Shown here in pieces: positions 1 to 11,315 of a DNA stretch of 64,000 nt (within the stretch, counting starts at the first letter, position 1; each line of letters begins with the position of its first letter). The stretch spans positions 55,864,056 to 55,928,055 of the forward strand of contig CM031615.1 in NCBI GenBank assembly GCA_018398815.1, in the 5' to 3' direction. The stretch is from Conus ventricosus (Eukaryota > Mollusca > Gastropoda > Neogastropoda > Conidae). The notes under the pieces are model-generated. The model ran no database searches. It saw only the letters and a program-made list of their open reading frames with translations, and was not told where the DNA came from. The position numbers and the translations under genes are program-made.

Positions 1-57
<57 letters not shown>

Positions 58-75
58 CGCGCGCGCGCGCGCGCG

Positions 76-135
<60 letters not shown>
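1..135. repeat. GT / GC / GA microsatellite
   Basis: The window opens with a GT run to about position 57, a short alternating GC stretch, then a GA run to about 135. It is low-complexity sequence with no coding content. Confidence 0.97.
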
Positions 136-140
<5 letters not shown>

Positions 141-1040
141 ACCTTTAGTCAGATACATCTTTTTTACTGAATCAGTTCCATGCTTTTTAATGCATGTTTG
201 ACCTATTATGTATATATTTATTTACACGCCAACGAACAATATCCCGTTTCTTTTACAGACAAAATGAATGTCATTGTCATGAATGTTCTATTGCATCCCA
301 TCTGAATGTTTCTGCCAGTGAGCATTAAATTACCTTGTATATTGTATATTCTCGGCTGCATTGCCTCCCTGCATTTTTTTTTTAACTTGGAAATATGTTT
401 ACAGTTGCAGGGAGGATGGGTAGAGAGGAAGAGAGGGAGGAAAGGGACGGAGAGACGGAGGGAGTAATAATAGCGGGACAGAGAGGAGATACATTAGAAC
501 TACCCTGTCTCACATGACCAATATTCTGTACATGCGAACGAATATTGTTGTTGTTTCTTAATGCTGTTGTTGTTGTTGCTTTTCGTGAAGCGTTGTTGGT
601 CTCTTTGTTTGCTTCTTTGTTTGTCTGTCTGTCTGTCTCTTTGTTTGTTGCTTTCCTTTCATGTGGATTGCCGAGATATATGACGGTGGGTGGGCAAAGA
701 GCCATAACTTTTTTTTATCCCCACTTTTATGTCGGCCTGTTATGTTCACAGCCAAGGCACAAATGAATGCAGTGGGTTGTCGTGTGCGTGTGAATTAAAC
801 CTGGTTACATCTGGTTTTAGAGCAAATGCTCACAAAGTTAGCAGATAGGTACAAAGATAAACAGAGAGGTATATAGATTAATAAGCAGATTATGTCGGTA
901 GATAGATAAACATAATTATTATCTTCAAATATGCACAGAATGGAAGGAGCGGAGAAAGGGAGGAAGGCGAAAGAGAGGGAGAGAGGGAGGTGAGAGAGAG
1001 AGAGGGTGGAGGAGGAAGGCAGGGAGGGAGGGAGGTAAGG
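136..1040. other. Gene-free stretch
   Basis: AT-rich sequence with a purine-rich run near 405-490 and short TG/GTCT-rich pieces near 540-660. Open frames here translate to low-complexity peptides. I see no gene, RNA or mobile-element signature. Confidence 0.5.
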
Positions 1041-1054
1041 TGAGGTAATGTCAC

Positions 1055-1104
1055 TTATAGCCCAGCCGACCGCAAAGGGCCATATCAGGGCTGTCACCAG
1101 GGAG
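1055..1104 (-). repeat. Short interspersed repeat fragment
   Basis: The core CCATATCAGGGCTGTCACC at 1080-1098 recurs in the same orientation near 37970-37990, and in inverted, slightly altered form near 53659-53681. The surrounding bases also resemble one another between this copy and the 53.66 kb copy. Three dispersed copies in one window indicate an interspersed repeat family, which I cannot name. Confidence 0.5.
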
Positions 1105-1108
1105 GGAA

Positions 1109-1126
1109 AGACAGACAGGCAGAGAG

Positions 1127-1195
<69 letters not shown>

Positions 1196-1440
1196 GGCAG
1201 GCAAACAGACAGACGTATATACAGACGGCCGGCCAGACAGACAGACAGAGAGACAGACACAGAGACAGAGAGACACAGACAGATAGACAAAAAGACAGAC
1301 AGAGACAGAGGCAGAGACAGACGAAGAGACAGAGAAAGACAGACGAGGGGAGGGGGGGAGCAGACAGACAGACAGACAGACAGATACAACACACGCAGAC
1401 AAGCAAGCAAGCAGACAGACAGACAAGCAGTCAATCAGAC
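1109..1440. repeat. (ACAG)n microsatellite
   Basis: Nearly continuous ACAG/GACA tetranucleotide repeats with interruptions. It gives long but meaningless frames on both strands. It merges on the right into the 40-bp array. Confidence 0.95.
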
Positions 1441-1727
1441 AGACAGAGGGCGACAAGCTGAGGAAGAGGTACAGACAAACGGACAGAGAGACAGACGGAG
1501 GGAGAAATAAACAGGCAGGCAGGCCGACAGAGAGACAGACGGAGGAAGAAATAAACAGACAGGCCGACAGAGGGGACAGACGGAGGAAGAAATAAACAGA
1601 CAGGCCGACAGAGAGACAGACGGAGGGAAGAAATAAACAGACAGGCCGACAGAGAGACAGACGGAGCGAAGAAATAAACAGACAGGCCGACAGAGAGACA
1701 GACGGAGGAAGAAATAAACAGACAGGC
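1441..1727. repeat. 40-bp tandem repeat array, left part
   Basis: The unit is about 40 bp and reads AGGCCGACAGAGAGACAGAC followed by GGAGGAAGAAATAAACAGAC with small variants. About seven units are visible, the first imperfect. The array stops abruptly at the start of the LTR at 1728 and resumes at 8939, so it was one array before the retrotransposon inserted. Confidence 0.93.
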
Positions 1728-3264
1728 TGTCACGGTCAAAATTCAACACAACCAAAGTGTGGTCCGTCGCCGGCCACTTCAACTGGACATAAGTCCAAAC
1801 GCAGACATCTTGGCACCACGAAGACGGGCCCATGGTTCGGATCCAGCCAATTAAGCATAGGGGAGAGGTTCCACAGAGACGGTCTGTCCGGCCGGACGGA
1901 CTAAGCAGCTTTGACCGACAGGTCTCGATAGGGTTGGTCAGACATCTGGGCGCCTACCCAGACTCATCTAGCCAATTTACACTGACCAGGGCCCACGAGT
2001 TAAGCCATACGGCGCCAGTTAGGTAGGAAAGGGGGGAAGGTAGTGTGTGGTGGGGGTGAAATCTAGCTAATCAATTAAATGACCAATTGACCACCACAGA
2101 GAGTAAGGCGTGTAGGCGTGACTGTCATGATTTGAATATCCAATGGAATTAGAGGGAGATAACTTCGGGTATCAGGCGGTAAAAATACTGACCAATGGTA
2201 CTGGCCCTTGGACACGGAGTGAGGGCATAAAGTAATGCGTGAGTGAGAGAGAGGGGAGAACGAAGAAAACGAACAGACAGAGAGAGAGAGGGAGAAGTTC
2301 GGGGAGTAGGCTCTCGCCTACAGGAAGGCAGGGAGATGAGAACGAACAGGGAGAGAGAGATGAGGAGGTTCTGGGTATAGTCTCTGCAGGAGAGAAAAGG
2401 CAGGGAGATGAAGAGCAGAACGAGGGGGAGAACGAACAGAGAGAGAGAGAGAGAGAGAGGTTCTGAGTGGAGCTCTGCAGGAGAGAGGGGCAGAGAGAGA
2501 GATGAGGGGAGGAGAGAAGAGAACCAAGTTGAGAGATCAGCAGGAGATAGTCTGCAGAGGAGGACTAAAGAGAGATGTGGAAAGAGAGAGTTGCTAACTA
2601 ATGAAGAGGAAAAGAAAGAAAAGAAAAAAAAAAAAGAAAAGAAAAGCAACCATGTCCATTTGATAAGAGCAGACTAGAAGAGAGAGAGAGAGAGAGAGTG
2701 CAATGCGTTAATGCAGGAAGAAAGAAAGGAGAACAGATCGATGTTGATAGTCACTGTTCTATCTGAACCGGGGGTTCGACCTCATACTTGGCCAGCGCCA
2801 CTTTCATCGGCAGTCCAACCTGACCAACGCCAGCAGTCCAGCCTGACCGGTGCCAGCAGTCCAGCTTGACCGGTCCAAGCAGACCAACACCAGTGCCAGC
2901 AGTTGTGTCGTGTTGTGAAAGTGACAGTGAGAAAAAAAAAAAAAAAAGGAAAAGAAAAAGACAGTGATTCGTGAATAGTTAAGATCACCTGGCCAGGTAA
3001 AGTAGAAATCTATTTATACCCGGGTTAGTTAATGATGTTTTAGATAAATGATTTTGTGAAGTTCAGGAAAGAGAGAATGTTTTATTTTGTTTGATTCCAT
3101 ATGCATTGATGTTTCGTTCTATGAACATGTGTAGTAAAGTTATAGACTTTACTAGTGGTTTGATGTGACGAATGCATGATATATGAATGAGATCGTAAGC
3201 AAGCTGTGAGTGTGTTTGGGCTGTGCGCGAGTCCTTCCTCCTCTGACATCACCCGAGGTTGACA
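1728..3264 (+). repeat. 5' LTR of copy A
   Basis: It starts TGTCACGGTC and ends GGTTGACA. It matches the 3' LTR end to end, with about seven small differences in the first 300 bases. A TATTTATA box-like sequence lies at 3011-3018. The middle is strongly purine-rich (GAGA runs), with a poly-A patch near 2620-2645. Confidence 0.92.
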
Positions 3265-3290
3265 ATTTATTGGCGAGCCTGCCAGGATAT
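3265..3290 (+). promoter_or_regulatory. Candidate primer binding site, copy A
   Basis: Five bases after the LTR end the sequence reads TGGCGAGCCTGCCAGGAT. TGG at this position is expected where a tRNA 3' CCA pairs. The tRNA is not identified. Confidence 0.5.
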
Positions 3291-3661
3291 TCTGGCCCAT
3301 TTATTATAATTGTTCAACTTCTCAGAGAGGAAGCTGGGTGGGATTCAAGTATTGTAATCCTAAGACAAGGGGTTGTCTTACTGTATGTTCCCAAGATAGT
3401 TAAATACTAGGCTTGGCATTGCTTCCAAGATAGTTAATACTAGGCTTGGCATTTCAGCCCCAGAGTACTCATTTCGCACAGATTGCCTATAATTCGCTCT
3501 CATAGTTGGGTCAGACGCTAGGCGTACCTTATAAAAACTAATTACGTTGTCCAAGCTAATATTATCATTCATAGGATTGTGCTATTACGTCACTCGTGTC
3601 GGAAACCACCAGTTTGGCTGTCGTAGTAATAAAATCTTGTTCAAAAAAAAAAAGAGATATA

Positions 3662-4082
3662 ATGGCGAAGAAAAGAACACCCCTATTGAACAACAATTAG
3701 AGTTTGAGGTGGTACGAAGAAGGAGTTCGCTGAATTGAAAGAGCTAGTTATGAAGGAACAGATTTTGTCAGGTTGCGGCTCTGAGTTAACCATACATTTG
3801 AAAGAGAGACAGCCAGAGACAGCAGGGGAGTTGTTGAAGTTCGCAGAGGTGTATAGAGAGGCACGTTTGGGCACTAAGTTGCAGGAGAAACAGGTGCCAG
3901 GCACAGGTGAGAAGAGTGCAAGGAGACTAGGGGAGTTTTCTGCAAAGTCTGCAAACCCAGTGGTGGGGCAGAAGGAAGGGCAAAGGGACATTAGGTGTTT
4001 CATTTGTCACAAGAAGGGACATGTGGCGAGGGATTGTCGCATGAGGTTCCAAGAAGGCAGCAGCCTTGCAAGAGGTGGATAA
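3662..4082 (+). pseudogene. Gag remnant with CCHC zinc knuckle (copy A)
   Basis: Gag would coat and package the element RNA. The likely start is the ATG at 3662, which corresponds to the start seen in copy B, but a stop follows after about 12 codons. A later open frame (3735-4082, 115 codons) has a capsid-like segment with the motif LKERQPETAGELLKFAEVY, typical of the C-terminal capsid region of Gypsy Gags. A CX2CX4HX4C knuckle (CFICHKKGHVARDC) follows near 3998-4039. Copy B has an extra charged, low-complexity N-terminal segment between these parts that is missing here, so copy A Gag is internally deleted. Confidence 0.8.
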
Positions 4083-4239
4083 GGTCGTCAAGGGAAACGA
4101 CCTGCAGTGGAACCAAAAGGGATCAGTCTGAAGAGGGTGAGTGCAGCCTATGGCTAGCACTGGACAGCAGTCAGTGTCAGGGATGGAGGCACTAGGCTGA
4201 GTGGTTCGTTACCAGTGGAAGAAGGGTGGATTGGCCAGC

Positions 4240-4490
4240 AGAGGGTGAAAGTGTTACGAGACCTGGTTGTTCATGCGGGGTAGTACGAACAACGCTGGTC
4301 GAGAAAGGGATTTGACAGGGCAAATCCAGACCTGTACTCTAATCGATGGCACTGTGAGGAGTTTCCAGTTGCTAAGATAGAAGTACGTACCCCTTACTTC
4401 TCAGGCGAGTTGTCTGCGTTGGTGATGGAGAAACCCCTTCACGATTTGATCATTGGAAATATTCCAGGTGCAAGGGATCCAGGGGATCCT
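4240..4490 (+). pseudogene. Retropepsin-like protease remnant (copy A)
   Basis: Between Gag and integrase the translation contains TPYFSGELSALVMEKPLHD then LIIGNIPGARDPG (about 4389-4480). This matches the flap-to-C-terminal part of Gypsy retropepsins, where an LIIGNIPGAR-like segment is common. The upstream catalytic region around 4260-4300 is frameshifted, and no intact D-S/T-G is seen. The enzyme would process Gag-Pol. Confidence 0.65.
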
Positions 4491-4559
4491 GAGTTGTTGA
4501 CTGCTACAGGGCAGCAGTTCAAACACGGAGCAGGAGGGTAGGAAAAGGGTGATAAACCG

Positions 4560-5345
4560 TTAGTCGTTCCAGCAAGGAAGTCGGGCATAGATGTGTCGCC
4601 TGATGAGTTTAGGGCGGCGCAGGAACAAGACCCTTCGCTCGTGAAGTCTTGGAGTTTGGCAAGAGGTTTGAAAGAAACAGGAGGTTAGAGGAGGTGAGAC
4701 AGAATTTCTTGTGAAAGGCGGGCTGTTGTACCGAGTGTTCACCAAGGGGAAGACAGGTAAGGTGACCACTCAGTTGGGGTACCAGCATGTTATCGTGACA
4801 CTGTCATGTCAGTGGGTCACGAGTCGCTCATGGCGGGTCATCTCGGCACCACAAAACAGCTGACCGAATCTTTGATGATTTTCATTGGCCAGGGGCAATG
4901 GCAGACATAAAGCGTTTCTGCATGTCATGTGACGTGTGTCAAAGGTCAGCCACAAGAGGGTGAAGAGGAAGGCGCCTCTTAAAATCCCCCTTTAATTGAC
5001 ACACCATTCAGGAGAGTGGCTATTGATCTGATTGGCCCAATCTCGCCCTGTTCCAAAGGTGGGCACAGGTATGAGACATGTAAGGTTGCAAGGGAAGGTT
5101 TGCAGGAGGCTAGGGTCGGTCAGAAGAAGCAGTATGACAGGAAGGTGAGGAAGCAATTCCTCAAGGTGGGAGATCAAGTCCTGTTACTGCTTCCCACGGA
5201 TCACAACAAGCTGCTGATGCATTGGAAGGGACCATTCACCATCATTGAAAAGGTAGATCAGGACTACCGAATCGATGTGAATGGGAAATCAAAACTTTTC
5301 CATGCAAATTTGCTCCGCAAATATATTCAGCGTGAGACTCAGCAC
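4560..5345 (+). pseudogene. Integrase remnant, upstream of RT (copy A)
   Basis: The HHCC zinc-binding module is visible in pieces: the leader GLLYRVFTKGK near 4722, GHESLMAGHLGTTK near 4818, and SCDVCQR near 4928. The catalytic core begins at AIDLIGPISP near 5019, which holds the first acidic residue. The sequence then jumps near 5075 to the GPY/F region (QYDRKVRKQFLKVGDQVLLL, then MHWKGPFTIIEKV, 5130-5255). The segment with the other two acidic residues is deleted, so it cannot be catalytic. It lies 5' of RT, as in copy B. Confidence 0.82.
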
Positions 5346-5404
5346 ATAGGCGCAGCAGCAATCATTGATGGAGGTGAAGGAGACCCAGCAGAAGAAGGGA
5401 GATT

Positions 5405-6298
5405 TTGTTGCCTGAGTTTCCAGGAGAAGAGTCATACAGGGATTTGTCACTGTATGAAGGGCTAGACAGTAGGAGACAGGAGGAAGTTAGGGGGCTCCTA
5501 GAACGGTATAGGGCGTCCCTGACTGATAAACCAGGCAGGACAACTCTAGAAACATGTACGGTGGAGTTAACATCGCAAAAACCCGTACATGTGAAAGCCT
5601 ACCCGATCCCATATGCCACCAAGCAAGTGATCGAGGAGAGGTAGAAAAGATGTTGGACCTTGGGTGATTGAACCGTCCAAGTCATCATATAGTGCACCGT
5701 CGTCTTAGTGAGGAAAAAGTCAGGTGAGCATCGATTCTGTGTCGACTATAGACGTCCTGAACAGTGTCACCAAGGTCGATGCAGAGGTCATACCGAACAT
5801 GGAAGACCTGGTCGCTCAGATCGCCACAAGCAAGAGCCAGTATTCACCAGGATAGATCTGAGCAAGGGTTACAGGCAAATGCCCTGAGTGAGGACTCAAA
5901 GGAAGTCACAGCATTCTCCACTCCTATGGGCTATACCAGTGCGAGTACTTCCTTTTGGTATGGTCAACGCGCCTGCAGTCTTCTCTCGGATGATGAGGAA
6001 GTTATTGACGGGATTGGAAGGCGTTGTGAATTTCATGGATGACATTCTGATAGCGTCCGAGACATGGGAGGAGGCATATGAGGCAGCTAGGAGCAGTTTT
6101 AGAGAGGTTGAGGCAAGCCAATCTCACAGCCAGACCAACAAAGTGCCAGGTTGGTTTTCCAAGCCTGGAGTTCCTAGGTTTTGTTGTCGGAGGCGACACA
6201 AAGCAGCCGGAAAGAGGAAAGTGGAGAAGTTGATGAATTCAAGAGACCAAAGACCAAAACAGAGTCAGGAGTCTGCTAGGTTTTATTGGGTTCTATAG
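5405..6298 (+). pseudogene. Reverse transcriptase remnant (copy A)
   Basis: A leader with KPGRTTLETCTVELTSQKP (near 5530) precedes the RT fingers. Recognisable motifs in order are RFCVDYR (near 5739), DLSKGYRQMPL (near 5857), PFGMVNAPAVFSRMM (near 5952) and the catalytic box VVNFMDDILIAS (near 6023). The box is FMDD rather than the commoner Y-x-DD. Several frameshifts and a stop just after the leader (5642) break the frame. RT would copy element RNA into DNA. Confidence 0.85.
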
Positions 6299-6823
6299 GA
6301 GTTTTTTGTTCCAAATTTCGCAGCAAATCACGAGTCCTCTCAGTGATTTGGTCAAGGCAGGGAAACCGGCAGTGGTCGAGTGGTCAGACGCTGCAGAGCA
6401 AGCACTGCAGACGGTGTTGGAAAGACTAGGTTCCCGTCCCATCTTGAAGCTACCAATATGTCCAAACCATTTTGTTGCGGACAGATGCATCAGGCGGTGG
6501 GATAGGTGCAGTATTGTTGCAGGAGCATGAAGGAGTCGAGTTTCCTGTGAGGTATGCTAGCAGGAAGTTGACAAAGTGTGAGAAGGGTACGCAACTGTAG
6601 AGAAGGAGTGTTTAGCTGTTGTGTGGGCCGTGCAGAAGTTCCACAAATACTTGTATGGGAAAGAGTTCGTGATAGAGACAGATCATCAACCACACAAATT
6701 CCTGCAGGAGGCACAGTTGAAAAAACAGCAGAGTTCTGCGTTGGGCAATGGCACTGCAGCCCTATAGGTATCGAGTGCAGTACATCCCAGGTCGACAGAA
6801 TGTCGGAGCTGACTATTTAAGTC
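6299..6823 (+). pseudogene. RNase H remnant (copy A)
   Basis: Follows RT directly. Motifs are TDASGGGIGAVLLQEHEG (near 6481), [14 protein letters not shown] (near 6604), ETDHQP (near 6672) and VQYIPGRQNVGADYLSR (near 6774). These supply the acidic active-site positions of Gypsy RNase H, but the motifs are in different frames, so the copy is broken. No integrase follows before the 3' LTR. Confidence 0.82.
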
Positions 6824-7399
6824 GCGTAGTCTAGCAAGCTGCAACTCAGAGGTAAGTCAGTCATATCCGGGGTGCTTTGTTGATAATATGTGTTGATTAC
6901 AGTTATGTTGATTGGATATGGGTTCATTCCAGTTGGCTATGGTCATATTTTTTTTTTTGTGAGACTTGTTCATATTTTCTTTGTGAGACTTGTTCATGTG
7001 GATGTAGTTATGCTTGGAGCACACAGTCCTTGTGTAGTGATGCATTATTTGCAATAATGTGAGGATGGAGATTCCTCAGTGAAGTGTCATGGATCGTGAT
7101 CATATATATTGTGCTTTTCATAAGAATGTGAAGAGAAGAATGGCAAATCCGCAGGTAGGGGAATCGCATAAGTGCGCACAGAGGTCGTTATAAATGAATT
7201 GAAATAACGCAAGAGCGCACGTCAATGATAACTCATTGGAGTGGTATTCACTAATGATAATTTTATAATTTATAACCGTTGGTTGTAAAGTATTTTTTTA
7301 AACTTTGCACGTGTAGCTGTGTGTCAGCAAATTCGGTTGTTGTCTTTTTTGTACGTTGTTTTGAGACAATGCGGTGCATAGTCTTTTGCAAGGGGAAAT
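6824..7399 (+). other. 3' untranslated part and polypurine tract of copy A
   Basis: No coding domain is visible between RNase H and the 3' LTR. The last bases, AAGGGGAAAT at 7390-7399, form a polypurine tract directly before the TGTCACGG of the 3' LTR and would prime plus-strand synthesis. The same tract, inverted, lies at the corresponding junction in copy B (12755 onward). Confidence 0.75.
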
Positions 7400-8938
7400 T
7401 GTCACGGTCAAAATTCAACACAACCAAAGTGTGGTCCCGTCGCCGGCCACTTCAACTGGTCATAAGTCCAATCGCAGACATCTTGGCACCATGAAGACGG
7501 GCCCATGGTTCGGATCCAGCCAATTAAGCATAGGGAGAGGCTCCACAGAGACGGTCTGTCCGGCCGGACGGAGACTAAGCAGCTTTGACCGACAGGTCTC
7601 GATAGGGTTGGTCAGACATCTGGGCGCCTACCCAGACTCATCTAGCCAATTTACACTGACCAGGGCCCACGAGTTAAGCCATACGGCGCCAGTTAGGTAG
7701 GAAAGGGGGGAAGGTAGTGTGTGGTGGGGGTGAAATCTAGCTAATCAATTAAATGACCAATTGACCACCACAGAGAGTAAGGCGTGTAGGCGTGACTGTC
7801 ATGATTTGAATATCCAATGGAATTAGAGGGAGATAACTTCGGGAAATCAGGCGGTAAAAAATACTGACCAATGGTACTGGCCCTTGGACACGGAGTGAGG
7901 GCATAAAGTAATGCGTGAGTGAGAGAGAGGGGAGAACGAAGAAAACGAACAGACAGAGAGAGAGAGGGAGAAGTTCGGGGGAGTAGGCTCTCGCCTACAG
8001 GAAGGCAGGGAGATGAGAACGAACAGGGAGAGAGAGATGAGGAGGTTCTGGGTATAGTCTCTGCAGGAGAGAAAAGGCAGGGAGATGAAGAGCAGAACGA
8101 GGGGGAGAACGAACAGAGAGAGAGAGAGAGAGAGAGGTTCTGAGTGGAGCTTTGCAGGAGAGAGGGGCAGAGAGAGAGATGAGGGGAGGAGAGAAGAGAA
8201 CCAAGTTGAGAGATTAGCAGGAGATAGTCTGCAGAGGAGGACTAAAGAGAGAGTGGAAAGAGAGAGTTGCTAACTAATGAAGAGGAAAGAAAGAAAAGAA
8301 AAAAAAAAAAGAAAAGAAAAGCAACCATGTCCATTTGATAAGAGCAGACTAGAAAGAGAGAGAGAGAGAGAGAGAGTGCAATGCGTTAATGCAGGAAGAA
8401 AGAAAGGAGAACAGATCGATGTTGATAGTCACTGTTCTATCTGAACCGGGGGTTCGACTTCATACTTGGCCAGCGCCACTTTCATCGGCAGTCCAACCTG
8501 ACCAACGCCAGCAGTCCAGCCTGACCGGTGCCAGCAGTCCAGCTTGACCGGTGCAAGCAGACCAACACCCGTGCCAGCAGTTGTGTCGTGTTGTGAAAGT
8601 GACAGTGAGAAAAAAAAAAAAAAAGAAAAGAAAAAGACAGTGATTCGTGAATAGTTAAGATCACCTGGCCAGGTAAAGTAGAAATCTATTTATACCGGGT
8701 TAGTTAATGATGTTTTAGATAAATGATTTTGTGAAGTTCAGGAAAGAGAGAATGTTTTATTTTGTTTGATTCCATATGCATTGATGTTTCGTTCTATGAA
8801 CATGTGTAGTAAAGTTATAGACTTTACTAGTGGTTTGATGTGACGAATGCATGATATATGAATGAGATCGTAAGCAAGCTGTGAGTGTGTTTGGGCTGTG
8901 CGCGAGTCCTTCCTCCTCTGACATCACCCGAGTTGACA
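7400..8938 (+). repeat. 3' LTR of copy A
   Basis: About 1539 bp, from TGTCACGGTC to GAGTTGACA. It is near-identical to the 5' LTR. The right flank repeats CAGGC, completing the 5-bp target duplication. Confidence 0.92.
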
Positions 8939-9452
8939 CAGGCCGACAGAGAGACAGACAGAAGGATAAATAAACAAACAGGCCGACAGAGAGACAGACG
9001 GAGGGACAAATAAACAGACCGGCAGGCCGACAGAGAGACAGACGGAGGGAGAAATAAACAAACAGACCGACAGAGAGACAGACGGAGGAGGAGAAATAAA
9101 CGGACAGGCCGACAGAGAGACAGACGGAGGGAGAAATAAACAGACAGGCCGACAGAGAGACAGACGGAGGGAGAAATAAACAGACAGGCCGACAGAGAGA
9201 CAGACGGAGGGAGAAATAAACAGACAGACCGACAGAGAGACAGACGGAGGGAGAAATAAACAGACAGACCGACAGAGAGACAGACGGAGGGAGAAATAAA
9301 CAGACAGGCCGACAGAGAGACAGACGGAGGGAGAAATAAACAGACAGGCCGACAGAGAGACAGACGGAAGGATAAATAGACAGACAGGCCGACAGAGAGA
9401 CAGACGGAGGAGGAGAAATAAACAAACAGGCCGACAGAGAGACAGGTCAGTA
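8939..9452. repeat. 40-bp tandem repeat array, right part
   Basis: About 12-13 copies of the same 40-bp unit seen at 1441-1727, very homogeneous. It is the continuation of the array split by copy A. Confidence 0.94.
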
Positions 9453-9755
9453 ACGAGACTTGCGTAAAAGTTGCTCTGACACAATCACAGACAAACGTGT
9501 ATCAACATGGTTCGACGCAGAATGAAGCCACGGGTTGGTGAAACCAGGGACTGTACAGCAAAGGGACTAACAGAGCCAGATGGGCCGCGCGAAGTACTGC
9601 TCGCGAGCAGACGGCCGAACTTGGGCGTAAAGAACTTCCGGTGGCAGCTTCTAGCGAGTAAACAATGTGTGGAACACGCGTGTCGGACGGTGGTAAATCT
9701 CGTTTTTCGCATGAACACTCCAATTTCTTGTACCAAAAACCACATCGCATCTAAT

Positions 9756-9995
9756 ATGGGGGGTGCAAACTGTGCCATTGTTGGCTGTCCCGCCCAGAAA
9801 TCTAAACACAAAGGGCTTACATTTCAAATTACCGGCGAAAGGTATGAACGATGAGTGGAGAATGCAGCTGATCAACAGTATCAACAGACAAGATAATCGT
9901 TCAACCCCGACAGGGCTACAATTTGCTCCCGTCATTTCAAGGATTCTTGCTTCAAAACTGGCAAGTCTGAGCATAGACTCTATATCGTTCAGTTA
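9756..9995 (+). pseudogene. THAP-type zinc finger remnant
   Basis: THAP domains are C2CH zinc-binding DNA-binding modules of transposases and transcription factors. From ATG 9756 the translation gives CAIVGCP (first Cys pair), then in a second frame DEWRMQLINSINRQD, then in a third frame ICSRHFKDSCFKTG, which matches the C-x2-H end of THAP domains. The motifs are in the right order and spacing but need two or three frame changes. It is either a decayed transposon piece or an exon damaged by consensus errors. No transposase body is seen next to it. Confidence 0.6.
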
Positions 9996-10120
9996 ATGGC
10001 AGTATTTCATCGAATAGGTTTCTGTAATGGGCAATTAAGTTCGGGCATCCAAATTCAGTGATGTCCAAGTGTTGGTTGTTTTACAAGGGCCGCTCATTGA
10101 AGTAAACAGTTTCCATTCTG

Positions 10121-10130
10121 TGTGTGTGTG

Positions 10131-10191
<61 letters not shown>

Positions 10192-10547
10192 GTTTATGTG
10201 TGTGTGTCAGTGCATGTTTATGTGTGTGTCAGTGCATGTTTATGTGTGTGTGATGTCAGTGCATTTTTTATGTGTGTGTGTGTGTGTCAGTGCATGTTTA
10301 TGTGTGTGTGTCAGTGCATGTTTATGTGTGTGTGTCAGTGCATGTTTATGTGTGTTTGTGTCAGTGCATGTTTATGTGTGTGTGTGTGTCAGTGCATGTT
10401 TATGTGTGTGTGTCAGTGCATGTTTATGTGTGTGTGTCAGTGCATGTTTATGTGTGTGTGTCAGTGCATGTTTATGTGTGTGTGTCCCGTGCATGTTTTA
10501 TGTGTGTGTGTGTGTCAGTGCATGTTTATGTGTGTGTCAGTGCATGT

Positions 10548-10578
<31 letters not shown>

Positions 10579-10972
10579 TGTGTGTGTGTGTGTGTGTGTG
10601 TCAGTGCATGTTTATGTGTGTGTGTGTCAGTGCATGTTTATGTGTGTGTGTGTCAGTGCATGTTTATGTGTGTGTGTCAGTGCATGTTTATGTGTGTGTG
10701 TCAGTGCATGTTTTATGTGTGTGTGTCAGTGCATGTTTATGTGTATGTGTGGGGTGTGTCAGTGCATGTTTATGTGTGTGTGTGTGTGGTGTGTGTGTGT
10801 GTGTGTCAGTGCATGTGTGTGTCAGTGCATGTTATGTGTGTGTGTCAGTGCATGTTTATGCGTGTGTGTGTCAGTGCATGTTTATGCGTGTGTGTCAGTG
10901 CATGTTTATGTGTGTGTGTCAGTGCATGTTTATGTGTGTGTGTGTGTGTGTGTGTCAGTGCATGTTTATGTG

Positions 10973-11027
<55 letters not shown>

Positions 11028-11152
11028 AGTGCATGTTTATGTGTGTGTCGGTGCATGTTTATTGTGTGTGTCAGTGCATGTTTATGTGTGTGTGTGTGTC
11101 AGTGCATGTTTATGTGTGTGTGTCAGTGCATGTTTATGTGTGTGCGTGGTAA
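10121..11152. repeat. TG-rich minisatellite, about 20-28 bp unit
   Basis: After GT and GA runs, the unit GTGTGTCAGTGCATGTTTAT repeats dozens of times with variable GT length. The long open frames here are repeat translations (MCVSVHVY-type) and are not genes. Confidence 0.96.
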
Positions 11153-11315
11153 TTTCTGAAGTCACAGTAAAGGCAGAACACATCGTCTTTTTTGTTATAG
11201 ACACAAATAGTAATTGATGTACATGTACTCTTGAACTTGCATGATGTAGTCAAGCCATACATCACAGGTTTCATCAGTAGACTACAAAGCCTTTAGACCT
11301 CTCTCTCTCTCTCTC
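11153..11315. other. Short gene-free gap
   Basis: Unique-looking sequence ending in a short CT run (about 11299-11315) that abuts copy B. Nothing recognised. Confidence 0.4.

Larger units (their letters stand above)
1728..8938 (+). mobile_element. Ty3/gypsy-type LTR retrotransposon, copy A (defective)
   Basis: A complete LTR-to-LTR element of 7.2 kb. LTRs of about 1.54 kb begin TGTCACGG and end TTGACA, and both flanks carry the 5-bp target duplication CAGGC (1723-1727 and 8939-8943). Internal order is Gag zinc knuckle, protease, integrase, reverse transcriptase, RNase H, with a purine-rich tract just before the 3' LTR. Integrase upstream of RT is the order described for Gmr1-like Gypsy elements, whereas most Gypsy elements end with integrase. 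The copy is broken by stops, frameshifts and deletions in Gag and in the integrase catalytic core. The two LTRs remain very similar, so insertion looks fairly recent. Some frameshifts may be consensus errors. Confidence 0.93.

Noticed and set aside
795..1833. Several 100-200 codon frames rich in CLSVCLSV or DRQTDRQT
   Set aside because: Both strands are open because ACAG-type repeats lack stops; low complexity only.
8757..9484. 186-222 codon minus-strand frames
   Set aside because: Read through the 40-bp tandem array; not coding.
10124..11217. Long open frames (295-342 codons) of MCVSVHVY-type repeats
   Set aside because: Translations of a TG-rich minisatellite, open in several frames at once; no protein family features.
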